From the NCBI GenBank assembly GCA_039704465.1, contig JASFAU010000004.1:1488001-1552000 (forward strand): DNA of 64,000 nt. Reading direction: 5' to 3'. The DNA comes from Plasmodiophora brassicae. Its lineage: Eukaryota > Endomyxa > Phytomyxea > Plasmodiophorida > Plasmodiophoridae. A program made the position numbers and the translations under genes. The notes beneath the pieces are model-generated. The model had not been told where the DNA came from and did not search any database. It worked only from the letters and a program-made list of their open reading frames with translations. Shown here piece by piece: positions 51,870-62,581 of the stretch. Each line of letters starts with the position of its first letter. The first letter of the stretch is position 1.

Positions 51870-53249
51870 CGCCGGTCACCAATTTGGAAGGTGGCTGGCG
51901 TTTGTCAAGTCCGGCAGGCAGCCACAGCGAGCGGCCAGAGACGTTCGCCCGTCAAACTCCGGAAGTCCGAAATGCGCGAGTGGGAAGACTTATTTATAGA
52001 TTGAAGCATCGGCGTCAATGATAGGCGCATAGTCTGTGTCCGGCAAGGGGAAGACGACGTGTCTTCCTCATGACATTCGGCTTTAGCCGCCAGCGCTGAG
52101 GACCGCTCTGCCGCAAAATCGCACGACCTGAGCATTACCAATAATTGGTCGTCGAGGGCGTTGTGCAGATCCGGCACCCCATGGATAGGGTACCGGAAGG
52201 AATGTTGACCCTGTACTTCTGCTAATTGTATCCCCCGATCGTTTGGTCTAGGCTTCTGTGCAGTCGGTGGTTCTTCTCTGGCGAAGCAACCCAACTGAAA
52301 TCGAATTAGAGCCGAGGGTGACACAGTCGTCCTAGGGTAGACCGCCACAATTAATGGTTGACGATACCGGGTTCACCTCGACCTTCTCCATATGATTGCA
52401 CCGGTCGACATCTGGTGCATTCAGTTTTCAGGGCAACACGTTCCTTGCCGCATGCAGCGTCACCGTCATCGATCTGTCCACCCTGACTTGATTGCACGCT
52501 TAATTCACGTACGGATAGGGCTCAACGTCCTGAGCGGCGACCCACGTCGACGCGTTATGACCAGGTCGAGTCACGTCGCCTGAACATGAAAAGCGCACGA
52601 AGCACCAGCGCGATCAGGCGGTAGGTTGAGCAAGGTATATATCGATTTGAACCGTTGGGTAGGCTCGGAGCCCCAGGACAAAACGTCAGCGCCGTCAATT
52701 CCAGAAGCCAATGCCAATGGATATTCCATATTGTACGTCTGCATTGCCGAAGAATTCGCCGTTCGTCCAGTCTGGAATATTGGCCGGGGAAGGCTGCTCT
52801 TGTTGCGCGATCGTCCGATGCCGTTCATGCTCGGGTTGAATCACTGTAAATATTCGATTCGACCGAAAAGCGATCGGATTGATCGCAGGGCGGATCTCCC
52901 GGATATCGACCATGCAGAATGGGAGCGATCCGTCGACGCAACAAAGCCAGGTCACAGGCGGACAACTGGTTCACCTCGGGTCGGCTGGACGCCGACAAGA
53001 TGTGGTACGACCCGCATGAATGCGACTATCATCGAAGCGCCTGCCGCTCTAATGAGGTCGGCGAACCCATATTCGCGAATGGACGGGGGGTCCCTAGAAA
53101 CCTCGGAGCGGGTACCGTGGAGGATCGACGTGTCTGATCGGTTATCTCCAACGGTCAAAGGCATCGCATTCGCGACCTAACCGCCACCCTTTGGAACGCA
53201 TCATCGCGATAATAATACGCCATCAGCAGATGGGTTATTAGACATGGTT
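51870..53249. other. About 1.4 kb without a supported gene
   Basis: Promoter of the secreted protein at the left. One minus-strand ATG frame (52828..52571, 85 codons, MNGIGRSRNKSSLPRPIF) and a plus-strand frame without ATG (52626-53180) show no domain or leader. Confidence 0.35.
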
Positions 53250-53794
53250 TCAGACGCGTTCGCCGACCCGGCTGTCGACAGCGCTCTGCGCAGCAGCGGC
53301 TTCGTCCGGATCGGCGTCTTCGCCGTGTCGCCGGCTGCGTTCCTCATCGAGCTCGCGCTCACGCATCCGTTCAATGCCCCGACTGATCTGCCTGCATGCG
53401 CGCGCGTCAGCACAATGGACGATGGGATGTCGACCCGCGAACGCACTGCTCTTCCTCGGCGACCTCGTCCAGGTGGCGCTGATACGCATCGATCACGTAC
53501 TGGTACCTGGGCGTCGTCAGGCCTATCAGATCGGCAACCGACTCGCCAACGTAATCGATCGCTGTACACCAACGACCAGTCAGGCGACACGAATGCGCAC
53601 ACGACCAGAGCGCGCGCACCTTTGACAACGCCATCGAACGCTCGGGACAGAAACGTCGACTCGGGACTGGACGCGCTGCCTTCGCACGCGCTGACGGCCG
53701 CGTCGCCGGCCGACTTCGGGGCATCGGCGTGCCCTTCCACAGACGGCGCCGCCGCCGACGCCGACGGCACGACTTCGTCGATATCACGCGTCAT
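53250..53794 (-). CDS. FAM177-like protein
   Basis: Three exons from the ATG at 53794 (MTRDIDEVVPSASAAA), joined by a 44-nt intron after GARAL and a 53-nt intron after EEEQ. The spliced middle reads CDYVGESVADLIGLTTPRYQ and YVIDAYQRHLDEVAEEEQ, matching the conserved FAM177 core (CD.LGE..A..LGI..PKYQY.IDEY). The C-terminus is a charged, Glu/Arg-rich helix. The N-terminal Trp-rich box of animal FAM177 is not obvious. FAM177 proteins are Golgi-associated in animals. Product about 149 aa. Confidence 0.75.
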
Positions 53795-53935
53795 ACTCGC
53801 GCCGGAAGTAATACTAAACTGGAAGTGCGCGTGTGACCTGCCCCTGTGGGCGGCTGGGTGCCCAGCAGCCAGGGCCAGGACGGCGGGAGGCCGCACGTGT
53901 CGCAGCAGCGCCGTTGCGTAACAGCGTCGCGGACA

Positions 53936-55526
53936 TCAGGGACGACGCCTCGGCGAACTGGACCTGGGTGACGACATGTGAAGGTGAAGGGCGAGCGTCG
54001 GGCGGAGCGCGGACCGATAACGATTGAAATGGGCAATCGTGGACGCCTGAAGGTTGGCGCTGGTGACGTACGACGTCAGGAGTTCGCCCGTGGACGAGTC
54101 GACGTAGGCGACTTCAATTAACGCGGCTGTGCCTGGCGAGGCCAACGAGGTGATGCAGACCGGGTAGTCGAGAATCGACGCGATCTCAGGTTCAGTAATG
54201 GTATCGCCAGTGAATAAACGGCATGTGAGGGACGCGCTGGCATGCTGCGTGTTAACGACCGCCCAGCACCCTGTAACATGCCGCCGGTTACAGACGATCC
54301 TCGAGAACAATTCGCGAAGGCGGTACCGGCGAAATCGAACAGGACCGTTGACAGCGTCCTAATCTGTTGGACGGCGATCGAGCAGGATTTCCCCTGGATG
54401 ATCGGGTAAGCGAGACGTCTTTCGCTCTGGCAAACAACGCCAGTACCGCGAGAAACCCATTCAGACCTGCCGCAAGGAGAACGGAACCGACAAACTCCTC
54501 CATCATTGCAGGCGGCAGACCCGTGACGATGACGGCGGGCTTCAGGCCCGCCAGACAGAACAGAACCTCGCCGTGCACCATCATATTCTCCGGCATGAGG
54601 CCCTGCTCCGCGCAGAACCGCACAAGCTGCGGATCGCGCCGCGCCCGGCTCCACCACTGCCTCTCCAGCATTCGTACCCTGCTCCATAACGCAACGACGT
54701 CATCGTCCGGCATCACCGGAACTGCAGCGATGCCACAGGGATTTGCCTCGCCCACAGTCGAGCTTTGACAGTGCGAACTGCACCGCCCACGGAGTTTCGT
54801 ACGGCGCGCGCGCGGCGATTGAACGACAAACGGCGCGATCGGTGTATTCGACCAGTTATGCGACGTTCTGCCAGTTGCCAACGCCCAGGCCATTGTCGGA
54901 TCCCGGGCTGGTAACCCCGTCGACGTATCGTGCGGGCTGTGCGGACGCGGGCGATGCGACCAATGTGTTGGGCACCCCCGCCGGGGCAGACGAGGTCCGC
55001 GCCCCGGTCAGCGAGTCGAACTTGATCCAGAGGGCGGCGCTCTCGGCGAGCAGCAGAACGGCGAGCGCTCCGGCGAAGATCGCTGCGGGTAATGCTGACG
55101 GCAGGGTCGACGCCTGTAGTGACCACTGGACGCAGGCGATCAGCGCGAACTGGCTGAGCAGACAGCTGGCCATGGTCAGCGACGACAGGTACACGGGGAT
55201 GTACCACCATTCCCGCTCGAGAATAACCGCCTGGAACACGCCGAACGCGAAAAATATGATCGCATTCCATATGATCTGTCATCCGACGTTCAGCACAAGA
55301 GCGACACATGGCGTGGTGTCCACAGACGCACAGTGAACTGGGCGGCCCGCGCATGCTCCTGCCTCGACTCCAGCCGGCCGTCACTCTGGGTCGTCGACGT
55401 CGCCGACAGAATCCCGGCGAACAGGTCGTTAACAGCGATCCAGGCCGAGATGGCGTACCCGGCAATCAAGGGCAGCGACAGGGCCAGGACCAGCGCCAGC
55501 AAGCGTCGATCAGTGATCCGCGCCAT
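53936..55526 (-). CDS. Multi-pass membrane protein, unknown family, several exons
   Basis: The ATG at 55526 (MARITDRRLLALVLALSLPL) opens a first helix. A 56-nt intron joins QFT to IIWNAIIFFAFGVFQAVILE, followed by helices MASCLLSQFALIACVQW and IFAGALAVLLLAESAALW and a Pro/Ser-rich loop. Later exons contain ALWSRVRMLERQWWSRARRD, a helix EFVGSVLLAAGLNGFLAVLAL, then YPIIQGKSCSIAVQQIRTLS, and a last soluble segment with LIEVAYVDSSTGELLTSY. Introns after 54850 are not fully resolved. Four to five helices and a C-terminal cytosolic or lumenal domain are likely. I do not recognise it. Confidence 0.5.
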
Positions 55527-55649
55527 GCCCAATCACGACTGTGCTGTGCGGGGCACGTGCCATCCCGACTGACCTCCCGATCGTGCGCGTGCCCTCTCTT
55601 CATCCGGCACCCCCGTTCGCACGGCCTCGGAACGTCCTCCTCCGCTGAC

Positions 55650-58600
55650 ATGGGAGCCCGGTTAGCTCCGAAGGTGAAGGTTCGGCGATGCCATCGTACG
55701 GCCGAGCCGAGGCTCCGGCCGAATAGCCCCACCACACGCTTGGTGCGCGAATCAGGCATGTTGCCGACCGTCGACGAAGAGGCCGATGGAGGTCGCCACC
55801 TGACAACGCCCGAGGCGAGCCTTGCGACCGAGATGCAGGTGGCGCCCGGCGTCTTGGAGCAACAGCCACCGTCCCGTGCCGAGTCGTTCGTCACCGCCGA
55901 CCAAGTCGTCCTGTTCCGGACGCTGTCGACGTCGCACAGCCTGGATATCCGGCACAAGGTCGACGTGCAGGTCGAGAAGGTGGCCGCCGACGCTGCCGCC
56001 ATCCGCAGCATCAGATGGCATACGATGCCGCCCGACCAGGTCCTGGCCGAACTGAAGTCGGATCGGCACCGCGGCCTGTCGTCTGCGGCCGTCAAAGCAG
56101 ACGCCCGGGTCAATCGAGTCACGCCCGCCAAGTCGAACATGCTCGCCAAAGTCCTGTCGTACGTGTTCGGCGGGTTCAACGCCCTGATGTGGATCGCGCT
56201 CGTCATCGCCGTCGTCTCGTACGAACCGCTGGGCGGCGCGTCCCCGGAGACGTTCACCCTCGGCCTGGCGTTCGTTCTCGCCTTCGTCATCATCCTGTCC
56301 AGCATGTTCTACGCGTACGTCGACTACAACGCCAGCCAGGTCATGAAGGCGATCACGACGCTGGCTGCGCAGACGGCCGTTGTCACCCGCGACGGCAGGA
56401 TCGAGACGGTCGACGCCGACGACGTGAAAGTCGGCGACATGGTGCACCTGGAGCTCGGCGTACGCGTCCCCGCGGACCTCGTCCTGCTGGACGTCTCCTC
56501 CGACCTGACCTTTGACCGATCGCTGCTGACCGGCGAGTCGAAACCCGTCCCTGGATCCATCACGATGACGCACGAGAATCCATTGGAGACGCGCAACCTC
56601 GCGCTATCGTCGACGTTCGTCGTGCAAGGCACCGGCGTCGGGGTCGTGTTCGCCACCGGCGACGATGCCGTCATCGGGCGCATCTTCCACATGTCGACGA
56701 AACAGGTCGAGGAGCCCACCTTGCTGCAGAAGGAGATCAACAGGTTCACGATCTATGTGTCGACGGCCGCCGTGTTGATGTTCTCGTCTGCGCTTGCGGT
56801 CTGGGGGCTCTGGACGAGACAAGCGCACCCGGGGTTCGCCAACCTGAACCAGGCGCTGACGAACGCCATGGGGTGCCTGACGTCCCTGGTGCCCCAGGGA
56901 CTGCCCGTCTGCGTTGCCCTGGCCCTGACCATCATCGCACGCATCATGGCGGCTCGGTTCGTGATCGTCAAGAGTCTGTCGATCGTGGAGACGTCGGGCG
57001 CCATGACCGTCATCTGCTCCGACAAGACTGGGACGCTGACCGCCGGGCAGATGCTCGCCGATGCCGTCGGCTTTGTCGACCACGAGTACGCAGACGTTAG
57101 GCGGGTCGAAACCCGCCACGACCCGGCTGCCGAAGACCTGTTCCGTATCGCGTACCTGTGCAACGACTCGAAGGTCGGCGACAGCGATGCTGATAACGGG
57201 CAACACGTTCGTGGCAACCCGACCGATGTGGCTCTGATGCGAATGGCGAAAGGCATGGAGAGCGCGTTGCGACAGTACACACGGGTCTACACCGTGGCGT
57301 TCAACTCGAAGTCAAAGTGGATGCTGACGGTCGCGCGGGACGAAGAGTCCGATGCCCTGCACCTGTTCATCAAGGGCGCGCCTGACGTTCTTGTCAAGCG
57401 ATGCGGTCGGGCCATGATGCAAAATGGGACGGACGTGGACCTGGACGCCGCCGGTCGTGATCGTCTGTGTCAGCTCCAGCACGCCTGGAGTCGCCGAGGC
57501 GCCCGTGTCCTGATGCTCTGCAGGAAAGACCTGCAGGAACGCCACCTGGAGACGTCCGACACGGAGTTCATGGGCGCGTTCATCGAGCGAACGCTCTGGA
57601 ACCTGACAGTCGTCGGCCTCGTTGCCATTTGCGATCCGCCCCGCGACGACGTCCCCGCCGCTGTCGCCACGATGCGCACGGCTGGCGTCCGCGTCTTCAT
57701 GGTCACCGGCGACTTCCAGCTCACTGCCGAGGCCATCGCTCGACAGGTACAAGCGCCGCGCAGTGTCGCGTGCAGCTTCGCAGTTTGACGCCACGGTGCG
57801 CAGGTCGGGATCGTGACTGCCGACAGGGTCGACAGGTTAGGCGATGCGCGTGCCGATCGCGAGGCGTACAAGCGGGTGTCGCAGCTGGCCGGCCACGACA
57901 TGAAGCCGGCCTCGCAGGCGGACCCGCAGCAACGTCGCGCCATTGTCCTGACGGGCGACGACGTGGCGGACCTCGACTCCAGCGACTGGGACGTCATCGT
58001 CACGGTCTACGAGGAGATCGTGTTCGCGCGCACCACCCCCGAACAGAAGCTGGTCATTGTGCAACAGATCCGTCAGCGCGGCGACAACATTGTCGGCGTG
58101 ACCGGGGACGGCGTCAACGACGCCCCGGCGTTGAAGACGGCGGACATTGGCATGGCCATGGGCGCCGGTAGCGACGTCGCCAAAGAAGCCGCTCAGGTCA
58201 TCCTCCTGAACAACGACTTCGCGTCGATCCCGGTTGCGATTGAGGTCTCTGCGCATGTGTCCCTTGACGTCAGCGCTGGCGGCTGACATGTACGCACGTG
58301 GTGTTTGCAGAATGGGCGGCTGGTGTTCGAGAACCTGCGCAAGGTGGCGCTCTACATTCTGCCGGCGGGCGCCTACACAGAGATGATGGCCGTCGCCACG
58401 AACGTGTACTTTGGGATGCAGCTGCCGTTGACGCCGTACCAGCAGGTCGTTTTCTGCATCCTGCAGGACGTGACCATGTCGATCTCGCTCATGTACGAGA
58501 AGGCGGAATCGGACCTGATGTCGCAGCCGCCGAGGAACACGCGCACGACGCATCTGGTCGACTGGCGGTTCGGCGTCCAGGTCGTCCTCTTCATCGGTGT

Positions 58601-59090
58601 CTTCATCTGGGTCTCCTGCTTCGGCATGTTTTTCCTCTACTGGCACTGGCAAGGGTTCGGGTTCTACGACCTCATGTTCGTGTTTGGTGCCTGGAAGGAC
58701 GGGTACAAGGGCTTCTCCCTTGCTGAGCTGGACTCGAAGCTGGCCGTGTCCCAGTCGATCTTCTACGTCACCATGACGATCATGCAGATCGGGAACATCC
58801 TGTCCACCAGGAACCGGCGCATGTCGACGATCCATTCGAACCCGTTATGGGGCCCACGTCGCAACCCCGTCCTGATCGTCTGCATCCTCGTCAGCCTGTC
58901 GGTTGCGCTGCTGAACGTGTACGTCTCGACGTCGCCCGGCAATCCAAACATCTTCCGGTTTGGATACGTGCCCGGCATCTTCTGGCTGATCCCGGTACCG
59001 TTGGCCATTGCACTTCTGCTCGCCGATGAACTCCGCAAGTTCATCGTTCGCAATTGCCCAACGTCCTGGGTCGCCAACGTCGCTTGGTAG
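55650..59090 (+). CDS. P2-type cation-transporting ATPase, IIC-like, 1105 aa
   Basis: Exons 55650..57746, 57804..58244 and 58311..59090 join in frame (introns 57 and 66 nt). Landmarks: LAKVLSYVFGGFNALMWIA (M1), TGESKPVP (A domain), M4 LVPQGLPVCVALALT, phosphorylation site CSDKTGTLT, GNPTDVAL, KGAPDV, VTGDFQLTAEAIA and the hinge TGDGVNDAPAL. The C-terminal six-helix block is complete (M5 RLVFENLRKVALYIL). Layout fits Na,K/H,K-type and related fungal/protist ATPases. M4 has PQGL in place of PEGL, removing an ion-binding Glu. The start could also be ATG 55758. Location is probably plasma membrane or a contractile or endosomal membrane. The transported ion cannot be told from motifs. Confidence 0.9.
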
Positions 59091-59393
59091 TAAAACACGG
59101 ACGTCGCGAATCGGCGCTGTCGCATTGCACAGCATTGCAATTGCACATGAACGTTCCCAGCAGAGCAGGAACGTTCCGGGTTGCGCTTGAAATAGCAGGG
59201 GGCCGGGTCGGCAACTTCGTAGCCCGGTGGTCAACCCGCAGCCGCAGGTGGCTCGGATCGGCATGGGCCCCGCGCACTGGGTTAGGCCCCTAATTTCGAA
59301 ACAGTGCGACTGCCAGCGGAGCCGGACACCCGAGCGGCACTGGATGGCATTCGGGTAATCCAAGTGAGGTCAACAGTTGGCGTTTGCGAACAA
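59091..59393. other. Intergenic, about 300 bases
   Basis: Spacer between the ATPase stop and the small membrane protein. The nucleotides allow a GTG-started extension of the next frame, which I do not use. No other feature. Confidence 0.35.
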
Positions 59394-59756
59394 ATGAAAT
59401 CGTCGTCGCGGTCCATTCTCGTGGGAATCCTGATCGGCGTGGTCCTGGTCGGTGTCGGGGTCGGCCTGTACTTTGTGCTGCGCCCGACGCCTGTCAAGGA
59501 TCTTCGCGTCCTGGTGGAGCGTGCCAAGGTTGCTGACAAGTCGAAGAAGGGCGAGCTCGATGACCTCGTCGAGGGGATAAAGGCGTGGGATCGCAACTGG
59601 GGCCACAAGGTCAAGCACCTGCCGGACGCCGAACAGAAGGAGATCGGGTCGCTGATGACAGATTTGATCACCGAAATCAGCAAGTTCGGCTATCATATCG
59701 TCGTCTCGAACGTCAAATCGCTTGTCGGCAAGTACATGACACGTGCAACTGCCTGA
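59394..59756 (+). CDS. Small single-pass membrane protein, 120 aa
   Basis: The ATG at 59394 gives MKSSSRSILVGILIGVVLVG, a strong N-terminal signal anchor with Gly/Val repeats, then about 85 charged, mostly helical residues (LRVLVERAKVADKSKKGELD; EQKEIGSLMTDLITEISKFG). The open frame starts 90 bases earlier at GTG, without ATG. Type II orientation likely, with the helical part lumenal or extracellular. Single exon, unknown family. Confidence 0.6.
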   Translation: MKSSSRSILVGILIGVVLVGVGVGLYFVLRPTPVKDLRVLVERAKVADKSKKGELDDLVEGIKAWDRNWGHKVKHLPDAEQKEIGSLMTDLITEISKFGYHIVVSNVKSLVGKYMTRATA

Positions 59757-60075
59757 AGTTTGAACGCCTGTGGCACTGCCATCTCGACTGATCGAGCCCT
59801 TTATAAACAAGCGCTCTCGATGAGTCTTGCAGTAATTACGCCATTGTGTCACCACATCGAAGTCGATCACAGTCCTGGTGAGGAACACGTTTGGGCTGAC
59901 CTCGGAACGCGATGGGGATCCATTGATGAACCCGAACCTTTGCAACAGACCACAGATGAAGTCAAGATCCCAGACGGCGTGCTGCCTGCTGCTGCTGCCG
60001 TGCGGTGCTGGCACAGTTGGCCAGCGACACGGCTGATTTTGGTGGGCCGACCTCGGGCGTTCCCCGCATGGGCCG
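59757..60075. other. Intergenic, about 320 bases
   Basis: No gene seen. Promoter of the TMEM62-like gene expected here. Confidence 0.35.
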
Positions 60076-62424
60076 ATGCTGCCCGTCCGGATACGCGGCG
60101 TGCGACGACGCGAACCCGGACGCTCCTGGCGCCGCTGGGCGATTCCGGCGGCGTTCGCGCTCGTTGCCGCTGCGTCCGCCGCCGTCCTGCTCGTCTATGA
60201 GCCCGTGCAGCGCCTTCCGGTGCGGACCGGCGCCAGCCCGCTGCCGCCGGGCCGCAACCTGTTCTGGGTGGTCCAGGTACTTTGACCTGCGGGCGGCGTG
60301 TACAACAGCGTCCTCCCGGATAAGTGATCGACTGAATAGGTCAGCGACGTCCATATCAGCGCCCTGGTGCCGGAGCGTACCGAACGATTCAGACGGTTCT
60401 GCAACGATGTTGTCCGGTCGTCAATCCGGCCCAGCGCTGTCCTCGTGACTGGTAATCGGCGGGTGGTGTCCTGTGTCATGCGCCTCCTTGTCAACGTGAG
60501 CGCGCAGGTGATTTGGTGGACGGGCAGACCCAGGATGGCGTGTCGAGGCAGAACGTAGTGGAGTGGGAGACGTACCGGGACATTGTCGATTCGGCTGGCA
60601 TTGCCGGCCTGATCGTGGACGTCCCGGGCAACCACGATCAGCGCGACGAGCCGTTCGAAGCTGGGCAAATGGCGCATTTCGACCGCTATTCCGTGTCGGG
60701 ATCGCGCTTATACGAGCAGGGCCTAACGTTCGACTTTGGTCGGTACCGTGTCGTTGCAGCCGATCTGAATCCCAGGCCGGGCGTTCGGCAACTGTTCAGC
60801 TTCTTCGGGGGCATATCCCGTGCCGACAACGTCGGTATCGTCCCTGCGCTTGCCGAGTACGTGTGCTGATGCCGTCCTGACTGTGCAGGGGGACCTGGAG
60901 CAGCGGCTTTCGCTTAACAAGGAGTACAACCTGTCGATTGTGATGGGACATTATCCGCTGTCGCTGGTGGATGACCACGAGACGCGGTCGTCCGGGCGCG
61001 GGTTTCGACAGGTGTTCGAGATGTACCCACCCGCGTTGTACGTCTGTGGGCACCTTCACGATGCGTTCGGCAAGGCCTTGTACCGCCGGCATAGCGATGG
61101 CATCCACGAGGCCGAGCTGGCCGACTTCAAGTACAATTCCCGATACAGGTTACGGAATCGTGCACTGGATCACGCTTGCTAGTCAGTGCTAATCGTTCCA
61201 TAGGATCATTGCTGTCGACAATGATGTCTTCTCCTATGCCGACACGGACATCGACGAACATGTCGTCGTCTTGATCACCAACCCGAAACCGTCGTACCAG
61301 TTGTCCCCGTTGGAACCATGGCACAGGCAGAAGTCATCTAATATTCGTGTGCTGCTTTTCGTCGTGCCGCCTTGCAGCGCAACGAGGTTCGCCACACATC
61401 GTTCTGTCGGCAGCCTTGCTTGGTACTGATGGGCTCGCAGGTCGGATGTTACCATGCGCGTCCAAATCGATGGCGAGTATCTGCCCTGTACGTTAGTACT
61501 GTCCGATCAAGCGCGTTTCAGTCTAACGCGTCAGGGTTTAGCTAGCGCTCAGCGTCCTCCAAGCGGGCCAGCGAACAGCCCGGTATACGAGTTCAGCTGG
61601 TATCCGACATCCTACGACAGTGGTCTACACGAGATATTCGTTCAGGTCAGGTGTGTGTGTTGGTGTACCGTACCGTGTCCACCTGCGTCCCGGTTACTGA
61701 CTGACATCGAAGCACGTCTGGTGGCCCTTCATGCGAGGGCGAATCCATGCGCCAGGTTTTCAGCCTGGATGGGACTGTTGAACCTCTCCTGAGCTTCCCG
61801 CTGATGTCGACTTTGGTCCTGCGCTGGCCCTTCCGTTGGACGCTTCGGCTCGTCGTGGTCGGCGTCTGGGCTGTCGTCCTCGGCTTGTCGTTCCTGCTGT
61901 ATTCACGGGACAGGCTATCAGCGGTCACCATTGCCACCTGGCTGGCGTATACTATGTTCCTGCCGTGGTTCGTGGGGTCGTGCTCCGGACCTCATACGTG
62001 CATCGTCTCCCTGTCGGGAGCCGCTGTTAAGGAATCCGTTGTCGGCTCGCTGGACGCATGGTATCGCGCCCTGTGGATCAGCGTTACCATCTGGGTCCCA
62101 TGCGCTCTCCACCTCCTTGTCTTTTCGTTCGGGCCGGCGCGCCCCGGATACAAGCCTATCCGTCGATCGTACGTCACGCGGCACTCTTTGGTCGCTGACG
62201 CTGCCTGGGCGCTGGTCGAGTATGTCGTCCCCGTCATCCTGTTCATTCGTCAACAGATCCCCATTCTGACCACGTTGTACCGGAACTATGGCGTGTGGTC
62301 CATTGTGGTCAGCCCGGGTATGGCGTGGATCCCACTGGGTGCCTGCCTGCTTCTCGCCCGGCAGCAGCTGTTCAAGTTCCAGTCCCTGTGCGCCGATGCC
62401 GACGCATCCGCTCGCATGGCATGA
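60076..62424 (+). CDS. TMEM62-like membrane metallophosphoesterase
   Basis: The ATG at 60076 begins an N-terminal anchor (WAIPAAFALVAAASAAVLLV). A 63-nt intron joins NLFWVVQ to VSDVHIS, and a 56-nt intron joins TG to DLVDGQTQD. Metal motifs: SDVHIS (DxH), TGDLVDG (GD), GNHDQRDE (GNHD), MGHYPLS and GHLHD. Later exons give RIIAVDNDVFSYAD, VVVLITNPK, a beta-rich part (YEFSWYPTSYDSGLHEIF) and a membrane block from SLDGTVEPLL to about 62400 with several helices. Order and spacing match TMEM62 of animals and protists. Introns near 60840 and 61355 are uncertain (one may use a GC donor). Substrate unknown. The catalytic face should be outside the cytosol. Confidence 0.82.
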
Positions 62425-62581
62425 CGAGGTTCACCCAGGATGCGAATACACCCATGATGCAGATCGAGCAGGGATGTCGATTGATTGGTTTCGACCGGCA
62501 CCGTAACGTCGCTACCGGGTCTAGCGTTTCACGACCAGCCCATGGGTGAAGAGACGGGGAGAAGGACAGGGTGACGCGTTG
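62425..62581. other. Short convergent spacer
   Basis: 157 bases between two convergent stops; nothing else seen. Confidence 0.4.

Noticed and set aside
52626..53180. 184-codon plus-strand frame
   Set aside because: Starts at TTG without a usable ATG for most of its length, no domain or leader, and no codon bias I could recognise.
54713..55465. RING-like cysteine string on the minus strand (CVCGHHAMC, CDHIF)
   Set aside because: It lies in an intron and a shifted frame of the membrane protein gene. The in-frame splice gives hydrophobic helices instead.
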